A stretch of DNA of 64,000 nucleotides from contig CAVVEV010000007.1 of the NCBI GenBank assembly GCA_963747335.1, positions 1-64,000 on the forward strand. The letters run 5' to 3'. Of this stretch, positions 34,297 to 43,486 are shown in pieces. How positions within the stretch are numbered: position 1 is the stretch's first letter; every line of letters starts with the position of its first letter. Source of the DNA: Prado023 sp963747335 (GTDB lineage: Bacteria; Actinomycetota; Actinomycetes; S36-B12; CAIYMF01). A program made the translations under genes and the position numbers. The notes below the pieces were generated by a model. It searched no databases, had not been told where the DNA came from, and was given only the letters and a program-made list of their open reading frames with translations.

Positions 34297-37200
34297 GTGG
34301 TGTCGGAATTCGTCCACCTGCACGTGGCCTCGGGCTACTCGCTGCGCTATGGGACCTCTCGACCGGAGGCCCTCGTGGAGCGGGCCGCAGCGATGGGTCA
34401 GGATGCCCTCGCGCTGACCGATCGTGACGGCGCCTACGGGGCCGTCGCCTTCGCTCTGGCGTGCCGGGAGGCGGGCATCAGCCCGATCCTCGGCGTGGAC
34501 CTCGCGGTCGCCCCGCAGGGGGTGCTGTCCGGCCCTGCGACCCGACCCCATCGTGCGCCCACCCCGGCCCGTGGTGGGGTGGCGGTGGACCCGGGGCATC
34601 CGCGGGTCGTCCTGCTCGCCCGCGGGGCAGCAGGGTGGGCCTCCTTGTGCCGGGTGGTCTCGGCCGCACACCTGTCCGGGGAGCGCGGTCAGCCGCTGGT
34701 GACCTTGCCGATGCTCAGCGAGCACGCGCAGGGGCTGGTGGCACTGCTCGGTCCGGACTCCGACGTGGGCCGGGCGCTGGCCCGCCGCCGGCCTGACGAG
34801 GCCGAGCACCTCCTGGCCGGCTGGCGCCAGGCTCTGGGCGCCGAGGTGTCCGTCGAGGTCGTGTCCCATCGCAGCGGAGCCCGCGGGGACCGGCCGACGC
34901 TGTCGAGTGCGTTCGCAGCCCGGATGCTGACCTTCGCCAGCAGGGTGGGGGCTCCGGCCGTGCTCACCAACGCGGTTCGCCACCTGACGCCCGAGCAGGC
35001 GCCGGTCGCCGATGTCCTGGATGCGATCCGTCGGTTGGTCCCGCTGAACCCCCGACACCTGGACCGCGCCAACGCGCAGGGCTACCTCAAGGATGACCGC
35101 GAGATGCGCGTGGTCGCCGAGGAGATTGCGGCCGCCGCTTCGGTGGGTCGCGCGGGGGTGCAGCGACTGGTGGCGGCGACCCGTGACCTTGCGGACTCCT
35201 GCCGGCTGGACCCGGGTGCTGATCTGGGCATCGGCTCGGTGCACGTCCCCGAGCTCGACGTCCTGTTCCCCGCAGGAGCCCCGGGGCTGGGTCGCGAGCA
35301 GATCAGCAGCGCCCCAACCTCAGCCCAGTCCGCGATGGCCGACCGGGTGCTGCTCCACCGCTGCCGGGCAGAGCTCGACCAGCGGTTCACCACACTGCGC
35401 ACGCACCGGGCAGCCACCGAGCGGCTCGAGGCGGAGCTGGCCACCATCGCGACCCTCGGCTATGGCGGCTACTTCCTGACCGTGGCCGAGGTCGTCGACC
35501 TGATCAAGGAGATGGGCGTGCGGGTGGCCGCGCGGGGCTCGGGCGCGGGCAGCCTGGTCAACCACCTGCTGGGCATCTCCGGGGTCAACCCCCTGGAGCA
35601 CGGCCTGATCATGGAGCGGTTCCTGTCCCCGCTGCGCCAGGCGCTGCCGGACATCGACATCGATGTGGAGTCCTCCCGGCGCACCGAGATCTACACCCGC
35701 ATCCTCGAGCGGTTCGGCGGCCAGCGGTGCGTGGCCGTGTCGATGATGGACACCTACCGGGTGCGCCACGCGGTCCGTGACGTGGGTGCCGCGCTCGGCC
35801 TGCCGCCCGGTGAGATCGACGCCTTCGCAAAGGCGTTCCCGCACATCCGGGCCCGCGATGCCCGGGCCGCGCTGGCCGACCTTCCCGAGCTGCGCAGCTC
35901 CGGGATGGGGCGGCTGGCCGCGCAGGGGCGTCTGGATGGGTTCCTCGACCTGGTGGAGGCCCTCGACGGCCTGCCCCGGCACGTCGCGCTGCATCCCTGC
36001 GGAGTGCTGCTCAGTGACGGCTCGCTGCTGGACCGGACTCCGGTGGAGGCCAGCTGGATGGGGTTCCCGATGAGCCAGTTCGACAAGGACGCCGTCGAGG
36101 AGATGGGGTTCCTCAAGCTCGACGTCCTGGGCATCCGTATGCAGTCGGCGATGGCCCATGCCCTCGACGAGGTGATCCGCATCGGCGGGGAGCCGATCGA
36201 GCTGGACGCCGTCCCGCTGGACGACCCGGACACCTTCGCGATGATCCGCACCACACACACCCTCGGCTGCTTCCAGATCGAGTCTCCCGGCCAGCGCGAG
36301 CTGATCGGCAAGTTCGCCCCCGAGACCTTCGGCGACATCATCATCGACATCTCGCTGTTCCGGCCCGGGCCGGTGAAGTCCGACATGGTCACCCCGTTCC
36401 TGCGGGCCCGACAGGGCTGGGCGGATGCCGACCTGATCCACCCCGACCTCGAGCCGGTGATCGCCGAGACCCATGGTGTGGTCGTCTTCCACGAGCAGGT
36501 CATCAGCATCATCGCGGTGATGACCGGGTGCACTCTGGCCCAGGCCGACGAGGTCCGCCGGACGATGGGCTCGCCGGAGGGTCAGGCCCAGGTCCGGGCG
36601 TGGTTCTACCCGCTGGCGCTCGAGCGTGGCTATTCCCTTGAGGTGGTCGAGCGGGTCTGGGACGTGCTGCGCGCATTCGCCTCGTTCGGGTTCTGCAAGG
36701 CCCACGCGGCCGCCTTCGCCCTGCCCACCTATCAGTCAGCCTGGCTGAAGGCCCACCACCCGGCCGCGTTCCTGGCCGGGGTGCTCACCCATGACCCGGG
36801 CATGTACCCCAAGCGGCTGATCCTCGACGACGCCCGCAACCTGGGGATCAGCGTCCTCGGCCTGGACGTCAACCGCTCGGACGTGGTCTACCGGGTGGAG
36901 CGCTGCCCCACCCCGGCGGCCCGCCCGACGTTGCCCGGCCTGCCCGACGGCAGCGCCCATGGGATCCGGCTGCCGCTGACCGAGGTCAAGGGGATCTCCT
37001 CGGCCGAGGTGGAGCGGATCGTCGCCGGGCAGCCCTATGCCTCGCTGTCGGACCTCTGGCAGCGGGCATCCGTGGCCACCCCCGTCATGGAGAACCTGGT
37101 GCTGGCCGGGGGGTTCGACACCATCTACGGGATCGACCTGTCCGCCGGTGCCCGGCTGCGCGGCCAGGTGACCCGACGGGACCTCCTGCTGGAGGTGGCC

Positions 37201-38244
37201 GACTGCGAGCGGCTGGCACGCAGTGCCCGGGCCGGCAGCCGCCGTGGTCGCCGGGCGCCGCGGCCCACTGAGCGACCCACCGATACCCGCACCGATCCCC
37301 GGGCGCAGCGGGCTGCCAGCGTCTGGGGTCCCGGCCGGGCGGCCGGGCCGGAGGGTCCCCCCGGCCCCACCGACCCGGCACTGGCCGCCGCCGCGCAGTC
37401 GCAGGCCCCGGCTGCGGTCCGGCCCAGCGAGGTGCAGTTGTCCCTCGAGCTGCCGATGGGGGGGCAGGGCCGCGGCAGTGGGCTGCCGGAGATGTCGACG
37501 GGGGAGGGAGTGCGCGCCGAGCTCGACGTCCTCGGAATGGACGTCAGCCACCATGTGCTGGACCTCTACCGGCCGATGCTGGCCGACCTCGCCGTGGTGC
37601 CTGCGCGTGACCTGCTGGCCCAGCGCTCGCAGAGCCAGGTGTGGGTCGCCGGGGTGAAGGTCGCCACGCAGACCCCGCCGATCCGCAGCGGCCGCCGGGT
37701 CGTGTTCCTCACCCTGGACGACTCGACGGGCCCGGTCGACGCCACCTTCTTCGAGGACGCCCAGGACCCCTACGCCAGCACGGTCTTCGCCGGCTGGCTG
37801 CTGATGGTCCGCGGGGTGACCCGCCGCACCGGGCCGCGCGGCATCTCGATCCGGGCGACCGGGTGTTGGGACCTCGGGGTGGTGCATGAGATCTGGCAGG
37901 CCGGTGGCCGCGACGCGGTGGCTGAGTACGTCGCCTCGTTCCCGACGATCGACACCCGGGCTCGCAGGGCTGCCGAGGTCATCGACGTCCCGGTCGAGGA
38001 CGCCGGGGCGGATTCGGGGCAGGCGCCCGGACGATCACCGGTCGGGATCGGTCGGACGGCCGCCGGGGGGATGGGTCAGCGCCGCCGGGTCCTGGTGCAC
38101 GCCAGTGGCTTCAAGCAGTCGCCCTACGCTGACATCAAGCCTGCTGGTGAGGACCCCGCCGTGGTGCCACCCAAGGCACCGGCGGCCCGGACCCGGGCTC
38201 CCGGCAAGCTCTGGCATGCGAGCCCCGGGAGCAGCGGATGGTAG
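34297..38244 (+). CDS. dnaE2: Error-prone DnaE-type DNA polymerase III alpha subunit (second DnaE)
   Basis: This 1315-residue C-family polymerase is the likely translesion polymerase of the operon. The palm carries Asp452, Asp454 (PDIDIDVES) and Asp609 (KLDVLGIR), so catalysis should be intact. The PHP domain is degenerate: the usual HxHxxYS and TDHDG metal motifs read HLHVASGYS (7-15) and TDRDG (41-45), so PHP proofreading is probably lost. A low-complexity Arg/Pro/Ala insert spans about 970-1045, and QLSLEL at 1047-1052 resembles a beta-clamp-binding motif. An OB fold follows (VWVAGVKVATQTPP, VVFLTLDDSTGPVDATFFED). Length exceeds classical DnaE2 (about 1080). GTG 34297 or 34300 may start it. 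Confidence 0.88.
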   Translation: MVSEFVHLHVASGYSLRYGTSRPEALVERAAAMGQDALALTDRDGAYGAVAFALACREAGISPILGVDLAVAPQGVLSGPATRPHRAPTPARGGVAVDPGHPRVVLLARGAAGWASLCRVVSAAHLSGERGQPLVTLPMLSEHAQGLVALLGPDSDVGRALARRRPDEAEHLLAGWRQALGAEVSVEVVSHRSGARGDRPTLSSAFAARMLTFASRVGAPAVLTNAVRHLTPEQAPVADVLDAIRRLVPLNPRHLDRANAQGYLKDDREMRVVAEEIAAAASVGRAGVQRLVAATRDLADSCRLDPGADLGIGSVHVPELDVLFPAGAPGLGREQISSAPTSAQSAMADRVLLHRCRAELDQRFTTLRTHRAATERLEAELATIATLGYGGYFLTVAEVVDLIKEMGVRVAARGSGAGSLVNHLLGISGVNPLEHGLIMERFLSPLRQALPDIDIDVESSRRTEIYTRILERFGGQRCVAVSMMDTYRVRHAVRDVGAALGLPPGEIDAFAKAFPHIRARDARAALADLPELRSSGMGRLAAQGRLDGFLDLVEALDGLPRHVALHPCGVLLSDGSLLDRTPVEASWMGFPMSQFDKDAVEEMGFLKLDVLGIRMQSAMAHALDEVIRIGGEPIELDAVPLDDPDTFAMIRTTHTLGCFQIESPGQRELIGKFAPETFGDIIIDISLFRPGPVKSDMVTPFLRARQGWADADLIHPDLEPVIAETHGVVVFHEQVISIIAVMTGCTLAQADEVRRTMGSPEGQAQVRAWFYPLALERGYSLEVVERVWDVLRAFASFGFCKAHAAAFALPTYQSAWLKAHHPAAFLAGVLTHDPGMYPKRLILDDARNLGISVLGLDVNRSDVVYRVERCPTPAARPTLPGLPDGSAHGIRLPLTEVKGISSAEVERIVAGQPYASLSDLWQRASVATPVMENLVLAGGFDTIYGIDLSAGARLRGQVTRRDLLLEVADCERLARSARAGSRRGRRAPRPTERPTDTRTDPRAQRAASVWGPGRAAGPEGPPGPTDPALAAAAQSQAPAAVRPSEVQLSLELPMGGQGRGSGLPEMSTGEGVRAELDVLGMDVSHHVLDLYRPMLADLAVVPARDLLAQRSQSQVWVAGVKVATQTPPIRSGRRVVFLTLDDSTGPVDATFFEDAQDPYASTVFAGWLLMVRGVTRRTGPRGISIRATGCWDLGVVHEIWQAGGRDAVAEYVASFPTIDTRARRAAEVIDVPVEDAGADSGQAPGRSPVGIGRTAAGGMGQRRRVLVHASGFKQSPYADIKPAGEDPAVVPPKAPAARTRAPGKLWHASPGSSGW

Positions 38245-38266
38245 GAAGAGCACGAGGAGGTGCCAC

Positions 38267-39562
38267 GTGAGCCGCAGCCAGATCACCCGGCCGCAGGCAC
38301 CCACCGGCCTGGGCGAGGACGATGCGGGCTGCCCGATCCTGCACGTGGACATGGACGCCTTCTTCGCCTCGGTGGAGGTCGCCCGGCGTCCCGAGCTGCG
38401 CGGGAAGGCGATGATCGTCGGCGGGGCGGGCAGCCGCGGGGTGGTGGTGGCCGCCACCTACGAGGCCCGCCAGTACGGCATCCACTCCGCGATGCCGATG
38501 AGCCGGGCACTTCGGCTGGCACCCGACATCGTCATCGTGCCCCCGGACCACGCGCACTACGCCGAGGTGTCCGCCTCGGTCATGGAGCTGTTCACCGCGA
38601 TCACCTCCCGGGTTGAGGTGCTGGGCCTCGACGAGGCGTTCCTCGACGTCTCCGGCGCTCGGCGCACCCATGGCCCACCGCGGGCGATCGCCGAGATGAT
38701 CCGCGCCCAGGTGCACGACGAGCAGGGCATCACGTGCTCGGTGGGGGTCGCCCCCACCAAGTTCGTCGCGAAGCTGGCCTCCACCCAGTGCAAGCCCGAC
38801 GGGTTGCTGGTGGTCCCGGCCGACCGCATCATCTCCTTCCTGCACCCCATGCCTGTCGGAGCGCTCTGGGGGGTGGGGGAGCGCACCGAGGAGCAACTGC
38901 ACCGCCTGGGCCTGCGAACGGTCGCCGACATCGCCCACACGCCACGGGCGACCCTCATCCGAGCCCTGGGCCAGGCCTCCGGCGCCCACCTCGCCGAGCT
39001 CGCCTGGGGCCGCGACGACCGTGTCGTCAGCACGCATGAGCGTGAGCGCAGCGTGGGTGCCGAGGAGACGTTCGCCCGCGACATCGACGACCAGGAGCTG
39101 ATCCTGGCCGAGCTGCTGCGACTGTCGGAGAAGGTGGGCTCCCGGATGCGCCGGGCCGGCTTCTCGGGTACCACGGTCGCGATCAAGGTCCGGTTCGCCG
39201 ACTTCACGACGATCACCCGGTCGCACACGCGCAAGGTGCCCACCGACTCCAGCCGGGAGATCTTCCACGAGGCGAGGTCGCTGTTCCGCGCGCTGCACCT
39301 GGACCGAGCGCGGATCAGGCTGGTCGGCGTCCGGGTCGAGGGCATCCTCGACACCGACGAGGTCGAGTCCCAGCTGGTCCTCGGCGCCCCGGACCACGGG
39401 TGGCGCGAGGCGGAGGAGGCCGTCGACAGGCTGGCAGCCAAGTTCGGTTCAGGTAGCGTCCGCCCGGCCCGGCTCCTGCCCGAGCCCACCGCGCAGGACA
39501 GTCCGCGCGGTCCTGGACGGGTCTCGGGGACGGGTGCTTCGGGCGCGGCGTCCACCGTCTGA
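38267..39562 (+). CDS. dinB: Y-family DNA polymerase IV
   Basis: Translesion polymerase of 431 residues. Metal-binding residues are Asp28 in HVDMDAFFASVE and Asp122-Glu123 in LGLDEAFLDVSG. The steric region VVVAATYEARQYGIHSAMPMSRA and the little-finger domain follow (RSVGAEETFARDI, VAIKVRFADFTTITRS). The catalytic residues and full length separate it from the inactive ImuB homologues. GTG 38267 has GAGGAGG six bases upstream. It lies 22 bases after dnaE2 and is the apparent last gene of the LexA-controlled operon. Confidence 0.9.
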   Translation: MSRSQITRPQAPTGLGEDDAGCPILHVDMDAFFASVEVARRPELRGKAMIVGGAGSRGVVVAATYEARQYGIHSAMPMSRALRLAPDIVIVPPDHAHYAEVSASVMELFTAITSRVEVLGLDEAFLDVSGARRTHGPPRAIAEMIRAQVHDEQGITCSVGVAPTKFVAKLASTQCKPDGLLVVPADRIISFLHPMPVGALWGVGERTEEQLHRLGLRTVADIAHTPRATLIRALGQASGAHLAELAWGRDDRVVSTHERERSVGAEETFARDIDDQELILAELLRLSEKVGSRMRRAGFSGTTVAIKVRFADFTTITRSHTRKVPTDSSREIFHEARSLFRALHLDRARIRLVGVRVEGILDTDEVESQLVLGAPDHGWREAEEAVDRLAAKFGSGSVRPARLLPEPTAQDSPRGPGRVSGTGASGAASTV

Positions 39563-39664
39563 CCAACTGGTCGCGAGTAACATGCCGGTTCGGGTTTCCT
39601 ATTCGGCAAACCCTGCCTATTCTGTGTTGTGTCAGCCCGTTCGCGCCGCCAGTAGGAGGTCACC

Positions 39665-40084
39665 GTGCCACTCTCCGAGCACGAACAGCGCCTGCTCGAG
39701 CAGATGGAACGTGCTCTCTACGCTGAGGACCCCAAGTTCGCCACCAGCATGCGCAGCGCGCGCGGGGGTGCTGGAGATCGCCGGCGCATCGCCGTGGGTG
39801 TCGTTGGGCTGCTCGTCGGGCTCGGTCTCCTGATCGCCGGTGTGGCGGCCAAGCTCGTGATCGTGGGCGTCCTCGGCTTCCTGGCGATGCTGGGAGGTCT
39901 GTGGCTGGCAATCAGCGCCCTTCGATCCGGGCCGGAGCCAGCAGCGGCCGCCGAAGGCCCGGGTGCCCCGACCAATATCAGCAGCCGGTCGAAGAAGTCT
40001 CGTTCCCGGCAGCGGTCCGGCGAGTCACTGTCCGACCGCATGGAGGAGCGCTGGCGGCGACGCCGCGAGACCGGCGACTTCTGA
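39665..40084 (+). CDS. DUF3040 small membrane protein
   Basis: Begins PLSEHEQRLLEQMERALYAEDPKFATSMR from GTG 39665, the standard DUF3040 N-terminus. Two membrane helices follow (VGLLVGLGLLIAGVAAKLVIVGVLGFLAMLGGLWLAIS) and a basic tail rich in Ser/Arg. The family is actinobacteria-specific and often sits near the dcw cluster or dinB; function unknown. The 102 bases upstream are AT-richer (around 39590-39640) and probably hold its promoter. A strong terminator follows. Confidence 0.88.
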   Translation: MPLSEHEQRLLEQMERALYAEDPKFATSMRSARGGAGDRRRIAVGVVGLLVGLGLLIAGVAAKLVIVGVLGFLAMLGGLWLAISALRSGPEPAAAAEGPGAPTNISSRSKKSRSRQRSGESLSDRMEERWRRRRETGDF

Positions 40085-40101
40085 ACCACCCCCCACGACC
40101 A

Positions 40102-40133
40102 ACGGCCCCCAACCTCTGAGGCTTGGGGGCCGT
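40102..40133. terminator. 11-bp perfect-stem terminator between convergent genes
   Basis: ACGGCCCCCAA (40102-40112) pairs with TTGGGGGCCGT (40123-40133) around a 10-base loop, 18 bases after the DUF3040 stop and before the convergent hydrolase stop. Works on either strand in principle. Confidence 0.85.
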
Positions 40134-40165
40134 TCCCACGTCCGATGCCTACGCCGGTCCGATGC

Positions 40166-40996
40166 CTACCCCGCGTGCGCGTCGAGCCAGGCGATGACGT
40201 CGGCCAGGACCTCGTCCTTCTCCGGCTCATTGTGGGGCTCGTGGAGCAGGCCCTCGTAGATGTGCACCGTCACGTCGCCGTCCACCTTGCTGGCGAACTC
40301 CTCGGTCCCCCTCGCGTAGACGATGGGGTCGTCGGATCCGTGGAGCATGAGCAGGGGCAGACTGAGATCACCAGCGTGTGCCATCGCCCAGTCCGCTCCG
40401 GCCGTGGCGTCCTTTGCCAACGCCAAGGACCCCTTGTCGTGGACCAGGGGGTCAGCCCGGTACGCCTCGAGGACAGCCGGGTCGCGAGACAGGCCCGTGT
40501 CATCGAGACCCGAGGGGATGGCGACCGTCGGTAGCGCGGAGCCGAGGAGCTTGGCTGCGGTCACCTTCAGCTGCTGCTCCAGGACCGGGGTACGCAGCGC
40601 AGCGCTCGAGACGATCAGGCCTGCGAGTTCGGGCTTCTGCCGTAGCGCGTAGGTCAGCACGAGCAGGCCGCCGAGCGAGTGCCCGTAGAGAAATCGGGGC
40701 ACGCCGGGGACGCGGCCCCGAGCATCTGCGAGGCACGCCGCGATGTCCTCCATCGTCCTGTCGAAGGGGGTGTGGCCCCGACCGCCCGGCGAGCGACCAT
40801 GCCCACGCAGGTCGAACATACACACGGCGTAACCCGCGTCGCTGAGCCGCTGGGCGACGTGGGCGTTTCGTCCGGAGTGTTCGCCGAGCCCGTGGACGCG
40901 CACGACCGTGGCCTTGGGCGCCCCTTCCGGCTGCCACCATGTGGCGTGCAGGGCCGTACCGTCGGCGGACGTGAGGGTGTAGGTCTGTTCAGTCAT
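40166..40996 (-). CDS. Alpha/beta hydrolase (monoacylglycerol-lipase-like)
   Basis: A 276-residue protein of the serine aminopeptidase S33 / monoglyceride lipase type. VRVHGLGEHSGRNAHVAQRL is the oxyanion region, FDLRGHGRSPG is typical of the family, and YGHSLGGLLVLTY is the nucleophile elbow. The acid lies in LMLHGSDDPIV and the catalytic His in YEGLLHEPHNEPE. It should hydrolyse monoacylglycerols, lysophospholipids or small esters; no signal peptide, so cytoplasmic. ATG 40996 is preferred over the upstream in-frame codon at 41014 because the domain starts at MTEQTYTLTSADGT. Confidence 0.85.
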   Translation of the reverse strand: MTEQTYTLTSADGTALHATWWQPEGAPKATVVRVHGLGEHSGRNAHVAQRLSDAGYAVCMFDLRGHGRSPGGRGHTPFDRTMEDIAACLADARGRVPGVPRFLYGHSLGGLLVLTYALRQKPELAGLIVSSAALRTPVLEQQLKVTAAKLLGSALPTVAIPSGLDDTGLSRDPAVLEAYRADPLVHDKGSLALAKDATAGADWAMAHAGDLSLPLLMLHGSDDPIVYARGTEEFASKVDGDVTVHIYEGLLHEPHNEPEKDEVLADVIAWLDAHAG

Positions 40997-41061
40997 GGCC
41001 GAATCATCCCCCACGTCGTCCCTGGAAAGGGACGGGGGTCAGTCCACGCGCACCTCCGGCG

Positions 41062-43486
41062 CTAGTAACCCGCAGCGCCGCCGCCCCTCCCCGCGCCCCG
41101 AGCCACCGCGCCGGCGACCACCGATCGGGGCACCACGACGGCCAGGGCACGACGCGACCAGCCGGCCCGACGGCCCAACGCCTGCCGGACGGTCCGGACG
41201 TCACCGGTCAGGGCGCCCGGCCGAGGGGCCGTCCCCGCCACCCCGGCCGTGCGGTCGGCGAGCAGCACGCTGCCGTCAGTCCCTCCGGCCGGCGCCGGAG
41301 GGCTCATCGGCTCGGCGCCGGAGGCCGCAGGCGCCCCGGCAAGGGACCCGTACCGCTGCCACTCGACGGCGCGCAGGATCCGTGCGGTCGCCTGATCGAC
41401 ATCCGGCCGGTCTCCCGGTGTGCCGCCGCCCTCAGTTGTCATCAGCGTTGTCACAGCGGCCACTGTGGACCGGGGGGTGGCGGACTCCGCACCGAGGCGC
41501 AGGTCGACCATCGTGTCGACCACCTCCCGGTAGGCGGCCTCACCATCCCCGATGGTCGCACGGCGACGGCGGCGCCCGAGGCGCACGGCCCCCGGGATCA
41601 GGAGCACCACGAGCACCAGGCCCGCCAGGATCCACCGCACGGGCAGGCCCTGTCCACCCGTCTGCTGCCCGATGGGGGCAGCAGACAGCTCGTCCGGGAC
41701 CTGGGCGGGCGCGTCCGTGCTGCCCGCCGTCGGCGAAGCGGACGACTCGGTCGGGGCTGCCGTTGGGCCCTCGGATGCCTGGGTGGTCGAGGTGTACACC
41801 GGCGTGGTGGTGGTGGGTGCTCCGGGCGTTGGTTCGAAGCGGACCCACCCGGCGGAGCCCATCCACAGCTCGGGCCAGGCGTGGGCATCGGTCCCGCGCA
41901 CCACCCACTGGTTGCCCTCCAGGGCGCCCTGGGTGAATCCCACGACCACGCGCGCAGGGATGCCGACAGAGCGGGCCATCAGGGCCATGGTGGCAGCGAA
42001 CTGCTCGCAGTACCCCACGCGCTCCTCGAGGAAGGCAGCCAGGGCGTCCTCGTCCGATCCGCCCTCGACCTGGGTGGAGTAGGTGAAGTCCCCCTCGGTG
42101 GTGAACCAGCGCTGTAGGGCCAGGGCGGCATCGAAGGGGGTCGCCGACCCCGCGGTGATCTCGCGCGCCAACTGGGGGAGTTCCTCACCGGTCAGGGGGG
42201 ACGGGTCCGCGAGGTTCTCCCCGAAGACCTGCTCGGGGCGCGGCGGAACAGCGCTGGCCACGCGCAGGGCGTCGGCGTCGAGGTTCGGCGTCGTGGCGAT
42301 GAGGCCGATACGTGCCCCCTCGACGCTCTGACCGTCGGCTCGCGCGGGCAGCGAGGTCCGCTGGTCCCACACCACGGGCCAGTTGCTCAGGGAGAGATAG
42401 GACCCGCTGGGGCTGGGCAGGGTCGTGCCCCCCAGCGGACCCACGTCGAGCTGGTACTCCGCCACCGGGCCCGCAGGTGGCTGATCGGCCGACGGGGCGC
42501 TGCCGTCGGCGCGGGGCGGCGGCTGCGCCCCGGTCTCGTTGGGCCCGACGGGCTGCCACTGCTCGCCGTCGAAGAGCTCGAGGACCGACATCCGGAGGTA
42601 GTCCGGGGTGGAGGCGGTTGTCGCCAGGGTGATGACCGGGCGCGTGTCGTTGCCGACCAGTGATCGGCGCAGGGACACCAGCGCATCGACCTGCACGGTC
42701 CCGCCCCCCGATCCCGTACCGAACTCGACAGGGTCAGTCGGGCCGTTGAGGGTCGTGACCCCACCAGCGAGCATCGCCAGGGCAGTCGTCGCACCGCCGA
42801 TCGCCAGACCCGTCGCGGGGGAGCCCGCGCGCGCACCTGGGCTCCAGCGCGAGGCTCGGTCGCGCTGGAGCGCTGACACGACCGCCAGCCACCCCAGGGC
42901 AACGAGGGGGAACGCCCACCATGGCGCCGACCCCTGGCTCACCAGCCACGGGACCACGAACAGCGCCCCCAACGGGATCAGGGTCATGCCCGGCAGGTCC
43001 AGGCCCGCAGCCAGGGTGTCCACGACCAGCGCAGCCAGCCCGACGCCCGCGACGATGAGCAGCAGGAGGCCCGGATCGGGACCCGCCGGCGGGACCGTCG
43101 CCATCGAGTAGTCGCGGCCCTGGGCCGCGAGGTCGCGCAGGCGGGCCAGGGCTGCGGGCCCGGGGATCAACCCCCACCGCGCCGCATCCCGGGCGAACAG
43201 CAGCGCCAGGGTCACCAGAAGTGCGCCGAACTGCAGAAGCGGCTGCAGCGGGGCCGGCACGCGCAGTGACCGGGTGAGGCCGCCCACCAGCGACGATGAC
43301 GGACACCGCCACGAGGGTGCGTGTCAGCCACCATGCGCCATCGAGCAGGGGCTGCATGCACAGCGAGCCCATCAGGACCGCCAGGCCGCCGATCGCGCCG
43401 GCGTGCCAGCGGCCCTCGCTCACCCGCGCAGCCAGGAGCTCACCCCGGCCCGCCCTGACCCCCGGACGCACGATCTCCTCGTTCAC
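41062..43486 (-). CDS. Transglutaminase-like membrane protein (TgpA/DUF3488), one frameshift
   Basis: Several N-terminal membrane helices are followed by an outer transglutaminase core: catalytic Cys in ERVGYCEQFAATMALM, His in GTDAHAWPELWM, then a Thr/Ser/Ala-rich linker, one helix (VRWILAGLVLVVLLIPGAVRLG) and a DUF4129-like cytoplasmic tail. The true start is GTG 43486, overlapping the DUF58 stop (GTGA), and encodes NEEIVRPGVRAGRGE. Frame is lost near 43290; removing one G in CTGGTGGG gives the expected VAVGGLTRS join. As written, only the part from about 43287 is one open frame (741 residues). With DUF58 and MoxR it forms the common actinobacterial trio. Confidence 0.85.

Noticed and set aside
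34297..38244. Main replicative polymerase dnaE1
   Set aside because: The PHP motifs are degenerate, the gene is in a LexA-controlled operon with dinB, and its start HLHVASGYSLRYG matches the second actinobacterial DnaE type.
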